DNA from: Macquaria australasica
Lineage: Eukaryota > Chordata > Actinopteri > Centrarchiformes > Percichthyidae
Reading direction: 5' to 3'
DNA length: 64,000 nucleotides
Assembly: GCA_005408345.1 (NCBI GenBank)
Contig: SEMN01000229.1
Coordinates: forward strand, 682,001-746,000
The position numbers and the translations under genes were made by a program. This document shows positions 1 through 10,953 of this stretch, piece after piece. The stretch's first letter is position 1. Every line of letters starts with the position of its first letter. The notes beneath the pieces are model-generated. The model saw only the letters and a program-made list of their open reading frames with translations. It had not been told where the DNA came from and ran no database searches.

Positions 1-1105
1 CATGTCTAAGACCGACACTAATCCCAGCAAACCTGTGTGTGGAAACTGCACTTTAATCTGTCCTGACTTGAATTTAAATAAGCATCTATGAGAACAGAAT
101 CTGTGCCTGTGTGTATCTTCTGCCCTTGACTTTAACAGATAACAGGCACAGGTATACTTTCAGATTTTCACAACAGATTAGATTTTACACTTTTCAGTCA
201 TTATTAGTATTGATTCTACCATCATGAAAAAAAACAGCGAGAAAGTGAAACAAATTTGCTAAGAAGCTGTCAGTTGGACTTGAGTCAGACTGTAACTTGT
301 GCCTGAGTATTTTACACACCTCAAGGCTCTTCTGAAACCCAACCAGCTCACCGGCTCTAAAGCACCTGAGCGACAGCAGGCAACACTTTCACATTTTTCT
401 TTGACTCTATGAGGATGTTTTATTTTATTGTTTGCTGTAGCAGTCGCCAGGAGAATATGGAGCAACAGTGAGATATTTCACAGGAAAAACAGTCCTGGAG
501 AACAGGAAAAAATATCACAATAAAAAGACATTTGTATGCCAAGACATATGCTAAAACACACTCGAAATCCATATTTAAAAATGAAAGAGACAGTCTTTTT
601 AAATTCCCACTTCCCCTGAGCTGGTTTACTGCGACAAACAAAGAGCTCCCAGTGCTTCCGGCCCTAATTGGTTTGGCTGGTGTACAGCTAAGTGAATCAG
701 CTGCACTGACAGTGAGGACAGACTGCTGGTTAAGCTTGTCTGAGCACGCTCAGACGCAGAGGAGGGAGCAGGTACAGATACATTTTGTAGGCCTTTGGTA
801 GGTATGTATGATTATAAAGTTAACTGTGTGTATGTGTGTTAAAAATACTGCAGCACATAATGTGGGGGTGTTGTCTAAAGAATATTTTATGTCTTTAAAG
901 TGCTCTCTAATTAAGGTATTTGTGTTGTGGTTGTGTGTGTGGGTGTTGCACATGTGCTGGAAGTGAACTACAGCCTTCAAACAACACTAACTAGGATGCT
1001 GTCTAATTACAGTAGATTACAGGTGTCTTGCAGTATGGTGTGTGTACATAAAGTGTGTGTGGGTGCATGTGGCCACTAAAAGTCTCATTAAAAGCTGCTG
1101 CTTAC
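1..1105 (-). other. intron of the adap1-like gene (between PH1 exons)
   Basis: The interval follows the exon 5 donor and contains no recognisable PH-domain exon. It holds short TG-rich runs near 820-960 and nothing else I can assign. Confidence 0.6.
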
Positions 1106-1218
1106 GTCATATTTGGTGAAATACTTCAGAGTCCCCTCCCTCTCTGAGAGGACGAATCGCCTGCTGAGGAACTGCCCGTTGTCCCGCCCCCTCTTCATCA
1201 ACATGCCATCTCTAGTTC
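1106..1218 (-). CDS. adap1: adap1-like exon 5 (start of PH1 domain)
   Basis: 113 nt follow a TTTCCTGCAG acceptor. They encode RDGMLMKRGRDNGQF, then RFVLSEREGTLKYF, then TKYD. This is the first beta strands and the phosphoinositide-binding basic loop of PH1. It ends phase 0 at GAC before GTAAGC. No further PH1 exon is visible at 1-1105, so the gene continues off the left edge. Confidence 0.92.
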
Positions 1219-1712
1219 CTGCAGGAAACCAGCAAAGGTCATTCATTAGTGTGAGTGTGTTTTTATGCATGAATGCATGAGCATGTGTGCGCACACACTT
1301 ACCTTCCTCATATATGAAGTTCTTCCCAGGCTCAGAGAACTCCTTCCTCTCGTACTTTGCTCTAATCCACTGCTCCCTCAACACCCTGAACACACACAAA
1401 CAGATGAAACGTCAATAGAGGTAGCTTGTACCAGCTGAAAGCAGACTGACAGAGGTCTTGCATACTTAGTGGTAGATGAGAAAGAGGCTGGGCTGCATCC
1501 ATAGTGAAGGCTGATACATAAAAGCAGAAACCAAGACGGGAGAGAGCACCAACTATTCTGCTCAATTTACCTATTTCAGTAAAGGTAAACAGCTTTTTTC
1601 TAAGTGTATAAAATTAATATAAAACAAATGCAATGTCAAAAATTTCTACCATGGATTCGGTTTTGGAGAAACTCAGGTCTGACACACATATTAGTATAAA
1701 TGAAAACATATT

Positions 1713-1753
<41 letters not shown>

Positions 1754-4700
1754 AACAGGTTGTGGAGATCTGACCTGTCCTCAGGCAAATATTTACAGAT
1801 ACAGTGGTGAGCTTCTCCTTCCATTCAACACACACTACATTTTTCAGTCAACCAAAGACACCGTCAACCAGGGGGTGGCAGCTTACTGTGCTTTTGTGTG
1901 TGCTCTTTCCACACATTCCTGTATGGGAGCTGCCTGTGCAGCCACAGTAACCCACACTATGAGACAGTCACAGTGTGTCGACAAGTGATCTGGAGGCTAC
2001 CTGTAGTCAGGAGAATGCATCTGCATCTGAGAGACAGAAATGCTTCAGAAATGGTTTCAAAAACAGTGTTGGTTGGCTTTGACTTTATTCTCGTAATATG
2101 GCAGTATGGAGTCATAGGAGTGCCATAAAAAAGAATAAATCTATAAAAGATTTACAGAAAGCAAAAGGGAAAAGCAAATGCAATAGGGAAAAGAATAAGG
2201 AAAAATAAAAGGGATAAAAATAAATAAATAACCTTATAAAAAATATATAAATATACAGAAATAAATGAACAAATAAATGTGAAAATGAAAATGCTTATAA
2301 TTATTATTTTATATTTTGCTATTTGTCTTTATATTTCCACATTTACTTATTCTTTTATTTATTTCTCTTTATATTTACACATTTATTTTCTTATCCTTTT
2401 ACAGATTTATTCTTTTTTATGGCACTCCTATGACTCCATAGACAATTTCTCTAATTAAGGACTTCTCAAATTCAAATACACGACTTGCACATCAGTGGTC
2501 TTTTCTCTCATCAGCAGTGAAACGCAAACTGCTTTCTGTGGATCAAATTAAGTTGTTGCAAATTTAGAAGCATTATAAGTTCAGTAGGTAAAACTTTATA
2601 AAAGACTTTTAGACTTTTGGAGGCTCTTACTTTAACAATTTATATCAGGCTGTAGTTATTAGTGTATGCAATAAAATAACATATTATATTGTCTATTATT
2701 TGTGGATGAACTGCTACATCTAATGGCAGCTATTAGTGATGATATGGCACACTAATATTATTTCAAAGAATCATGCCCTCACAAGTTGCAAACACGGATA
2801 TTGGTTCACATACCCAAAGCCAAAAGCTGACACTCAGGATTGAGTCACTTAGAAGTAATATTACAAAATAACCACAGAAGAAAGCCTTGAGTAATAGGTT
2901 TCGGGAGGAAGCAGAAATATATTTTTCTGTAACATTTTATGCACAGATCATGTGTTTTCATTGTATATCATATGTCATGATCACTTCATAAAACTGCAGA
3001 GTGAGCTGCAGGAAGGCATCTTAGAAGAAAATATGAAACAGAAGACATTTAAAAACATAGAAGATGGAGAGAAACAACAAGAAAAACTAAACAGGGTGGA
3101 GAAACTTGCTGTTAATGAGAAATGGTTAGCGTTTGTGTTCAGGCCGAGAACAGGGCAATGTTCTTTGTCAAGAATACTTAATTGACAGTGGAGAGGAGTC
3201 TAAAACATTTAAAATCTTCAAACTGCAGGTGAACAAAAGACACACACACACACACACACACACAGAAACAATCCTGTTGTGTGTGCGTGCATTTCGCTTT
3301 AATTCAACAAGAATCTTTTCTTTACTTTTTTTTCCAGGTCAGACTTCGATAGTATGGAAATTGAGTGCTGAGCATATTAGTCAATTCAGTCAGTTTTGAT
3401 AATCAATTAATCATTTAACTTTCTTCATTCAGCTTCTCAAATTTTAGCATTTTGCTGCATTTCTCTGCTTTATATCACTGTACATATCTTTGGATTTTGG
3501 ACTCTTGTTCAGACAAAACAAGACACATGAAGGTCTGGCCTTTGTGCTCTCAGAACTTTTATATGATATGTTACTGATTGAATGAATAATCACAGCAAAG
3601 TCAGTAGATTAAATCATGTAAGAAAATCATCTTCAGGAGTCATTAGGAAATATACTGAGCACTCAGTCCAACCATAGACTGTATATAAAGATGGACAACG
3701 TGTCTCCACTTCCTCACACCGTACAAATATGAAGCCAAAATATCCCGGATACGGGCGCTGCCTTCTTGCGCTGGTGACGTCATTTGGAGCCACAGTCTGA
3801 GTAGTAGTGATCTGCAGAGCCGTGGTATCGGGATCCGGCCCATGCACCCGTCCGGACCAATCACGAGCACACACACATACTGCAACCAGCCACCAGGGGG
3901 CGATCCAGATGTTTTGGCTTCACTTTTGGGGAGCTGTCATGTCATCAATCTTTATATACAGTCCAGCCAACACTGGAATGTTGGGCGTGAATTATAAAAA
4001 TAAGCGCCACAATAATTAACAACTATCGACAGTGACACATCAACATGATGAAGGCCATAGCACCATTCAGCAAATATGAATATTATCAGATTTGCTATCA
4101 TGGTGCCGTCCTACTGGACTTGCTTCAGAGCCAGAACGTCAAACATGTATTGAATGATTCAAAGCCCAACCTTTTCACAGACACTCTCTCGACAGCTTGA
4201 CCAAGCAACTCTGCCTGGTAGAAAAGCCGAAAATCCCCAAATAGAGTGCAGTCACAGGGATTGGATATGTCTGTATTTCACACTGAAACATTTCAAATGT
4301 AAGTACAAGGGGAGCTGAACAGTTTCTAAAGGCACTGAATGTATCTCCAATTACTTGCTCAGAGTGTGAGAAGGACAGAGCTTTCAGCCCTGAAACCTAG
4401 CAAGTATTATTTCAAACACATCAAGCAAAACATCACCTACAAAGGTGGATGAGAGCATCGTTAGAAAGTCAGCCTCCCTGTGAAACAAGGGAAGAAACTT
4501 TTTAAATATTATATTGAAGTTCCACTCCAACTTGAAAACTACAAAAATCAGTCGTGATCAGAATTGATGAGTGACATAAAGACAGAGTGTTTTTTCTTTC
4601 TCTCTTGCCTATGGAAGATGATATGCAAGTGCTTCTGCTACCCACTTCACCTACTTCACACCTAAATGTAATTTAGACAGTGGGGCTGGTAAACTATTCA

Positions 4701-7084
4701 AAAGATGGAAATCAGGTGATAATGTCAGTGAAATAACACTTAGAGATAAACCACTGGGTTTATTTTAGGATTTAGGTTGTTATGTGTTTACACATGTTCT
4801 TTAAAAATAGCTAATTTCTGCATGCAAACACACATGCACATGTGCACATGTACTAACAAAAACAGGAAACCACATGCATGGATACACATGATCACACACT
4901 GTACACTGGTACACACTTGCAAATATAGTACAAAATAAACAAACAATGTTTAAAACAGAAAACGTATGAATTGTACATTTGATAGCATACATGTTTTTTG
5001 TGTGTGTGTATTCGTTGCTATGGTTACTCACTGGCAGTCTTTGTGGGTTGGCTTGTAGTAGTAGTTAGGGACAGCAGCCTCATATTTACTCTTCATCAGC
5101 TCATTACCATTCTCAGCCATGAACTAATAAAACACACACACACGAAATGAGACAGATTATTCAAGTATGAATGACACGTTGGCACATTATCTGACAGTTT
5201 TACAGTTCCAATTTCTGATAAATAATCTCAACAGGAATAAAATCATTGCCAATGTTACAATAAACTAATGAATCAGAGAGCTAAGATGATAAATGCTACA
5301 AATATGTTTAGATAGGGATGCGAGTACCGACATCATTTATTATCTGGTTTCTGTGAATGCCCTGCATGGTTTTAGGAACATGTACTGGGCAGGAATGTGA
5401 TGTCCTAACATTTGAGAAACTATCAGACAAACATTTGAAATTTCACAAAAAATAAAATATAAATCTATGTTTCTCTCGGCTTAGTTAAAAGGAATAGTTC
5501 AACATTTTGGTAAATATGCTTATTCCCTTTCTTGCTGAGAGTTAAATGAGAAGACTGATAAGACTTCATTAAATATAAGGCTACTGCCAGCAGCTGGTTC
5601 GCTTAGCTCAGCACAATGACTGGAAACTGGGAAACACACAAAAAATCCACTTAACAGCAACTCTTTACGTTCAAAAATCAACACTTTATATCTCGTTGTT
5701 TAATCTGGACAAAAACTGAATTGTAAAAATGACAAATCACTGTTTTAAGATCAGTTATGTGCCTGACTATTTCTTCGCTAATGCCACTAACTTCCTGGAG
5801 TCTCTGCTGATGTATATTTAGTAACTGGAGTGTCCTCTGAATCTAATAAGTCACAATTCAGGAGTCTCTGTGGCCTCACCTCCACCTCGTGGTCCTCCCA
5901 GTGGGAAAGGTTCAGGGACTTGACCTTGCTGATGTTGGGGATGTTGCGATGGATCCCAGAGCAGGCCAGACAGATGAACACCCCCAGGGAGCAGGAGCCC
6001 CACCCAGGATCTGCAGAGAGGGGAAGATGGAGGAAACAGTCCAGGGGAGTCAAGACATAGCCTACTTGTTTTGTATGGCTAATTAAGGCTGCAACCAAGG
6101 ATTATTTTATTAATATTATTATTTATTTCATTCATTGATTCTAGCAATAAATCTATCAATTGTTTTTTGATTATTAATTAACATTTTAGTCTGCAAAATG
6201 TCAAAATAAAAATGAGATCCCATGGCGCAGTCAGAAGAAATCTTTATGAAATATAATAATATTAGACGTATTTAGCTTCGGGGAAAACAAGCGCTACATC
6301 ACACGGCAAAGGCATGCTTACCATCTCCACTAACCAGTGTTAAACCCTGAGGTGACAACTTCAGTTTAATAGTTTTGTCAAACCGACGGTCCAAAACTCA
6401 AAAGATATTTAATCAATGAGCGAGACAAAGGCAGCAAGTCCTCACATTAACTTTTTTTTTTTGCTTTAAAAAAATGATTATTTGATTATGAAATTATTAA
6501 CAATTTATTTCAGAACTAAGGACTCTGAGGATACATAACCTTTTTTTTAAAATGGACGATACATATTCAGTCTTGTTATGACAGCAAAACTCATATCAAA
6601 CAAAAAGCCAGTCAATTATGACAAAGAAAGAAACAATCAAAACCTTCAGACCATTAACAAGCAATGGTGAGACAGCTCTCCATCACAGCACAGTTAACCC
6701 TAACCCCAACACCTTCCTATCCAGGGAAGTGTAAAGTGCCCAAATGCACTTTTTAAGCTACATGCTTCACATCAGATGTGTATTTATTTGTAGTCTTTGC
6801 CTCTTCAGGAGGAGTTTGGGGTTCTGTGCCTTGCTTAAGGGCAACTCATAAGTAGCTGCAGGGTGAAAGGTAAGCATTTCACTTCCTCCAAGTGTTATTA
6901 AGATTCAGACCTTGCGTTCACGAGTGGATCACTGCCACACAAATAAATCCAGCCAGAAATCTTCAAGGTTATTTTATCTGTCTTTTTCCTCTTTGAGGCC
7001 TAATATACGAGAAATGTTTCAATGCTTTGGCCACACCTGTTTTTATCTTCCGACACACATTCTACAGCCTGCCAGTAAACAGAG

Positions 7085-7156
<72 letters not shown>

Positions 7157-9065
7157 TGTGTGAGAGAGACTACCTTGTTCTTATCACTACAGATCACAGA
7201 TGTCTGGGAGAAAAGGGCATTCTTTAATTTTCCAATCGTGCCCTGCAGATTAGAATGCAATGTGCTCGGCTGGTTAATACTCAACACCAATTTTTTTGCT
7301 ACATCACGGTTTCACAATGCCTAGGGGGTGGTTGAATAAAAACTAACCAGCTCACACATGCACATGCCAACTCTTCAAAGTGGCTCTCTTTTGTCCCTGA
7401 TCATGAGGAACAGAGGAAATGACAGGAATATGTGCCAGAATGAGACCGGAGGGGTTAAATCTTGGAACTTGGCAGAGAAATTTGTCTGTGAGCAAGACAC
7501 CTTCCCCGGCAGCTCCAGTGCAGCTCCTCAGAGACATGAGAAGGAATGTGTACTGTGAAGTCAATCAACCTTTCCTGGATAAATAAAGATTGAAATGATG
7601 AAGAGATAAGGCCTGGCAGTGATATTATCTTTGTTGCATTATTGCTCAACAGCAACATGTTGCCTCAGGGCCTGGACTCAGTGATGCACTGAAAAGTAAT
7701 GTATGTAGTATATACAAAGGTCTGTACCGCAAACAAAGCCAAAATAGAGTTACTACATATTTGGTCAAAATTCAGTTAAGACGAGAATCTGACTTTTTGG
7801 TGTGTGTTTCATCTGCCACAGAAATGTATAATTTCCTTGCAAACAGCATGTTAAGTTTGCAATAAATGCAAAACTGAGCTAAAAACCAAAGTAAACCACA
7901 GTAAGTGCACTGGCTTGGTAAACTGTAGATAGAAGGATAGATAGATTGATAGATAGATTATTAATCCCAAAGGGAAACTGCAGTCAAGAGCTAGGCCAAA
8001 TATCTATTTTGATGAACTAATATCAAAGTTTGTTATTCCACATAACAACATGAGGCAGCAGCTAAATCCAGTTATGATAGATTATAAAAACAGCTAAACT
8101 GAACTAGTTTAGTAGCGATGATTGCTATCTTTTGGCTCCACTGAAATTCATGTGATTTAGTGAAGTTAAGCTACTTTTAAATCACAAATGTATAAATTTG
8201 TAGAATAATTTCTTACATTGAATTAAATGTAAATATCACAGAGAAACAATTTATCCCTTAAACAGATTGTAAATGATCCAAATAAAGTTTATTTTCTTAA
8301 GAAACTACATCAAATGGAAAGGAAAGCTGAAAAAACAGATTTTATTTACTAATCCTTTTCCTGTTGCATTCCCCAGATTAACCAGATTAGATTAACCAAA
8401 GGCAGAGTGCATCCGCATTTATTAGGTGTTATGTAGGTTATGACAATGATTTATCTGGGTAAAATAATCAACCTAAAAAGGTGTAAAATGGAGGCATTAC
8501 AATATATTTTGCAGTTGGCCAGCCAGCTATAATGTCTGAGTGAGCATATAAAAGGGCCTCCAAGAGGACCTCCACAGTTGGGCTAAAATCACCAGGTGAG
8601 GGTGTGTGCAAGCCCTACGCTCTGCATGTCAAGACTTGAACTCTGCATGAGAAGGAACTTTCAGCCTCCACCTCAGAATACAAGAAGGCTTCACCTGCAC
8701 TGTTACCTTCAAGTGCTCCAAGAAAGCTCTTCCCTCCCAGTTCCTAACTGGGACATTCAAGGTCAGATTAACAAAATGTAAAAAAGAAAAAAGGAGTTTA
8801 ATGTTAAAAATCATGAAGTACTCTACTTTGGTCTGCTATGGTTAAAAAAAGAAACTAACATGGTGTGTTTTAATGATTACCTTTACCATGTTGGCACAGG
8901 TAAACCTCCTACACGTAACATCTCAGCAAAAAAAAAAAAAAAAGTTTGATTTCCTTGTTCATAACATTTTATCTTACCCGGAGCGCCGCAGTCTGCGCAA
9001 GTGGCATTTCCAGGGTTTTGCAGGATCTCCTTCAGTGCACGCGTTGCTCTCTCATTTGCCGACAT
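1106..9065 (-). CDS. adap1: ArfGAP with dual PH domains (ADAP1-like), 5' part of gene
   Basis: Five exons on the minus strand join with matching phases: 9065-8978, 6010-5880, 5123-5032, 1385-1303, 1218-1106. Together they encode about 169 residues of an ADAP/centaurin-alpha protein, which in the family is a GTPase-activating protein for Arf6 that binds PtdIns(3,4,5)P3 and acts at the plasma membrane. Seen: an ArfGAP zinc finger of form C-x2-C-x16-C-x2-C (CADC then CLAC) followed by SGIHRN, whose Arg is the family's catalytic finger; then REQWIRAKYER, a hallmark linker of ADAP proteins; then the first PH domain start with the basic KRGRDNGQFLSRRFVL motif. Human ADAP1 has about 374 residues, so the end of PH1 and all of PH2 lie beyond position 1. 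LREQW and FICLACSGIHRN resemble ADAP1 more than ADAP2, but the paralogue call is moderate. The start is the ATG at 9065, with G at -3. Confidence 0.9.
1303..1385 (-). CDS. adap1: adap1-like exon 4 (ArfGAP-PH1 linker)
   Basis: 83 nt after a GTGTTCAG acceptor. It completes the Gln codon and encodes VLREQWIRAKYERKEF, the conserved linker between the ArfGAP and PH1 domains. It ends in phase 1 before GTAAGT. Only an 84-bp intron (1219-1302) separates it from exon 5. Confidence 0.92.
1719..1749. repeat. (CT)n microsatellite
   Basis: About 31 bp of CT dinucleotides in intron 3 of the adap1-like gene. Confidence 0.9.
2107..2438. mobile_element. Palindromic MITE with perfect 36-bp terminal inverted repeats and TA duplication
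   Basis: Positions 2107-2142 are the exact reverse complement of 2403-2438 (begins TGGAGTCATAGGAGTGCCAT). TA dinucleotides flank both ends (2105-2106 and 2439-2440). The AT-rich interior is also largely self-complementary, so the whole 332-bp unit can fold into one hairpin. TA duplication with no coding capacity points to a Tc1/mariner-superfamily MITE. It lies in intron 3 of the adap1-like gene. Confidence 0.85.
3240..3265. repeat. (CA)n microsatellite
   Basis: About 13 CA units in intron 3 of the adap1-like gene. Confidence 0.9.
3394..3620 (-). repeat. hAT-like teleost MITE, copy 1 (diverged)
   Basis: The segment reads, inverted, like the copy at 17372-17645. Shared phrases include TTTTGATAATCAATTAATC, CAGCTTCTCAAATTTT and GGATTTTGGACT followed by CAGACAAAACAAG. 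The family is widespread in teleosts as a non-autonomous element starting GGGCTGCAACTAA. This copy is diverged. Confidence 0.6.
3677..3963. mobile_element. MITE with 16-bp terminal inverted repeats
   Basis: GACTGTATATAAAGAT at 3677-3692 is the exact inverse of 3948-3963. The 287-bp interior is GC-richer than its surroundings and has no coding capacity of its own. I recognise the type as a common teleost short repeat but cannot assign a superfamily. It lies in intron 3 of the adap1-like gene. Confidence 0.7.
3964..5031 (-). other. rest of adap1-like intron 3
   Basis: Non-coding. A short TGCATG/CACATG-rich patch lies at about 4815-4850. I see no exon, RNA gene or further repeat. Confidence 0.5.
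5032..5123 (-). CDS. adap1: adap1-like exon 3 (end of ArfGAP domain)
   Basis: 92 nt encode FMAENGNELMKSKYE and VPNYYYKPTHKDC, matching the ADAP pattern of FMA..GN followed by VP.(F/Y)YY.P...DCQ. The acceptor is TTATTAG and the donor GTGAGT. It ends in phase 2 (CA), and exon 4 supplies the G that completes Gln. Confidence 0.92.
5485..5745 (+). repeat. teleost interspersed repeat in adap1-like intron 2
   Basis: The segment contains phrases typical of an abundant teleost repeat: AATAGTTCAACATTTTGG, then CTTTCTTGCTGAGAGTTA, then GCCAGCAGCTGGTTCGCTTA, then TATATCTCGTTGTTTAATC. A fragment of the same family, inverted, lies at 58595-58680. The element class is not determined. Confidence 0.6.
5880..6010 (-). 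CDS. adap1: adap1-like exon 2 (ArfGAP core, Arg finger)
   Basis: 131 nt follow a CTCTCTGCAG acceptor. The first two bases complete the Asp codon begun in exon 1, giving DPGW. The exon carries the second zinc cysteine pair (CLAC), SGIHRN with the predicted catalytic Arg, and SKVKSL. It ends phase 0 at GAG before GTGAGG. Human ADAP1 reads DPDWASY where this gene reads DPGWGSC. Confidence 0.92.
6084..6510 (+). repeat. hAT-like teleost MITE, copy 2 (diverged)
   Basis: Begins GGCTGCAACCAAGGATTATT and contains GGTCCAAAACTCAAA and AGCAAGTCCTCACATT, matching the copy at 17372-17645. It lies in intron 1 of the adap1-like gene. Confidence 0.6.
7087..7154. repeat. (GT)n microsatellite
   Basis: About 68 bp of nearly pure GT in intron 1 of the adap1-like gene. 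Open frames across it are translation artefacts of the repeat. Confidence 0.95.
7925..7985 (+). repeat. (GATA)n-linked LINE-like 3' tail fragment
   Basis: GATAGATAGATT units are followed by TTATTAATCCCAAAGGGAAA. This arrangement resembles the 3' terminus of a teleost LINE family (ATTGATCCC.GAGGGAAA). Only the last 60 bp or so are present. Confidence 0.45.
8547..8595 (+). promoter_or_regulatory. possible TATA promoter with donor-like site
   Basis: ATATAAAAGGG at 8546-8556 is a good TATA-box match. About 25-30 nt downstream lies a candidate start region, and CACCAG is followed by GTGAGG at 8596. It sits in adap1-like intron 1 on the opposite strand. No clear coding exon follows, so this may be chance. 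Confidence 0.25.
8978..9065 (-). CDS. adap1: adap1-like exon 1 (start of ArfGAP domain)
   Basis: 88 nt encode 29 residues plus one base (phase 1), ending ...CADCGAP before a GTAAGAT donor at 8977. It carries the first two zinc-binding cysteines. The ATG at 9065-9063 opens the family-like start MSANERATRALKE. The frame stays open upstream to about 9161, but no ATG occurs there. A (TC)n-rich leader lies immediately upstream. Confidence 0.9.
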
Positions 9066-9560
9066 TTCAGTGTTCAGATCTGTTATTCCTCCGCTTTCAG
9101 AGAGAGAGAGAGAGACAGAGAGAGAGAGGGGAGGGGGGCGCCGTAGAGCCACAAAAGGCAAGTAAGGAGTGTCTCCACTGGCTCGACTCCCCCACTTGAG
9201 TCCTACCTAACGGGCTGCGGGCAAGTCCGCACAGGTAGGCTATGCACACAGGCGAAGAGAAATCAAATCAACGTCTCTTCATAAAGTTTTCACTGAAACC
9301 TCCATTCTCTCATCTCTTTAGCCGCGGCGCAAGTGCTGACACCCTCCAGGTGGCCTGTGTGAGGCGCGTCCTGCCGAAGTCCGGAGCCAAAACCACCGCC
9401 AACAGTCCCACACTGCCTGTGCGGAGCGAGCGGAGGGTGTGTGAACGGCAATGCAACCCCACACTAGGAAGTGAAATGGAGAGGTTGTTCAAACTTGCTT
9501 TTCCGCATAATTTGAGGTTAGGTCACCGTGCGTATCGTTCCGGCGCCAACTGAGTAGCAT
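9066..9560 (-). promoter_or_regulatory. CpG-rich promoter and TC-rich 5' leader of the adap1-like gene
   Basis: Directly upstream of the ATG the transcribed strand reads a (TC)n-rich leader (plus-strand GA tract at about 9101-9129), then a GC- and CpG-rich stretch (about 9180-9560, with motifs such as GCCGCGGCGC near 9322). No TATA box is visible at a suitable distance. This fits a TATA-less CpG-island promoter. The transcription start cannot be placed from sequence alone. Confidence 0.45.
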
Positions 9561-10060
9561 GCAAATGGTATTCACTTACCTGTAAGGAGCATTTTGAAGA
9601 GCGCAATGATGAAGTAGATCTGACAGATTATTGGACTGACCTTTAGAAAGATGTGAGACTTAGGCAGATTTTGCTCATGTAGTTTCTACAATACACTTAT
9701 TGCTGTGCCAATTGAGATGAACATATATTTTTTTAGGATAAGACCTAACTACACTATGAAGGAAGTCAAGATAACATGTGCTGCCACATTTCAACATCTT
9801 ATGAGTCAGCTGTAGTGTAGGCCTAATTACAAATCTGTGAGAACTCCAGTCAGTGATCACTACAAAGGAAACAATGAACAATAAAAACACGTGCCTTTGG
9901 GTGACATGTGGCGTTTGTCATATGAAAATAATGTCCAGATCAATTTAATACCAAGTACCCTGAGTAGGCCTATAATGAAGCTATAATTCATTCTATAAAA
10001 CAAGGGTTGAGTGTTACAGTGATAAGTATTGAGATCCCTTATAAAATAACAAGCACGATT
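9561..10060. other. intergenic sequence, nothing recognised
   Basis: Upstream flank of the adap1-like gene. No exon, repeat or RNA gene recognised. Confidence 0.4.
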
Positions 10061-10065
10061 TTAAA

Positions 10066-10200
10066 CTCTTACAAGTAAAAGTCCTAAATTCAAGGCTAAG
10101 TAAACGTAGATTAGTGTGAAGTAGCCTACTTGTAGTATAAAGTAAAAGTATATTATTATATCTTACATTACCGTCTTATTAGGTAGTTTAATCCATAACA
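10066..10200 (+). repeat. truncated teleost hAT-like repeat
   Basis: Contains ACAAGTAAAAGTCCTAAATT and TAGGTAGTTTAATCCATAAC, phrases that recur in the adjoining fuller copy starting at 10204. It is a diverged partial copy of the same family directly abutting the next one. Confidence 0.6.
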
Positions 10201-10501
10201 GCCAGTGGTGGAAGAATTAGCCTACTTAGATTATTTACTTCAGTAAAAGTATTAGTACAACAACGTACAAATACTGATACAAGTAAGATTCCTGCATTCC
10301 AAATCCTACTTATGTAAAACTACAGGAGTATTATCAGCAAAAGATACCCAAAGTATCAAAAGTATAAGTACACATTCTGCAGAGAAATGGCCCCTGTGAC
10401 TGATGTATCATTATGGCATTATTACATTGTTTTTGATGCAGTAATGTCTCATTTTACTGTTGTAGCTGTTTGAGGTGGAGCTAGTTTCAACTAGTTTAGT
10501 C

Positions 10502-10823
10502 CAGTGGTTCCTAAACTGGAGGTCGGCCCCCTCCACAGGATCACAAGAAAAATTTAGGGGGGGTCATGAGATGATTAATGGGGTAAGAAAGAGGAAAAGA
10601 CAAGTTCTGCTACACAAATCTATATTCATTTTTTCCCCTTTTTTGGTGAGATATGCCCTCTGTGGGCTTTAAACTGTTAAATGAAACCATGTGAGATGTT
10701 TAAAGGGAAAATATGTCTTTGGTTGAACTGCTAACAACTGATAGACATCTGAAACGTGACAAGGAGCCCCAACTGTTTGTTTTTTGTAAAGGGGTAACAA
10801 GATAAGAAGTTTAGGAAGCACTG
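10502..10823. mobile_element. hAT MITE nested in the element at 10203-11450
   Basis: The ends are CAGTGGTTCCTAAAC and its imperfect inverse GTTTAGGAAGCACTG. Flanks GTTTAGTC (10494-10501) and GTTTAATC (10824-10831) form an 8-bp duplication with one mismatch, as expected for hAT. The right copy matches the host element's expected sequence. Confidence 0.75.
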
Positions 10824-10953
10824 GTTTAATCTTTAACAATATGTTGTATTTTATAATCTGATTATATGTTTTCTGTGTATTTGTTGTTGTACTTAACTAA
10901 ATTACTTTTTGCCACTGATAACAATGCATCATATTCTACTGGATGTATAAACC

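Noticed and set aside
1614..1835. minus-strand open frame across the (CT)n tract
   Set aside because: Arg-Glu repeats from the microsatellite, inside a defined intron of the adap1-like gene.
9066..9161. N-terminal extension of the adap1-like protein into the TC-rich leader
   Set aside because: The frame is open but contains no ATG. The ATG at 9065 matches the usual family start position and has G at -3.
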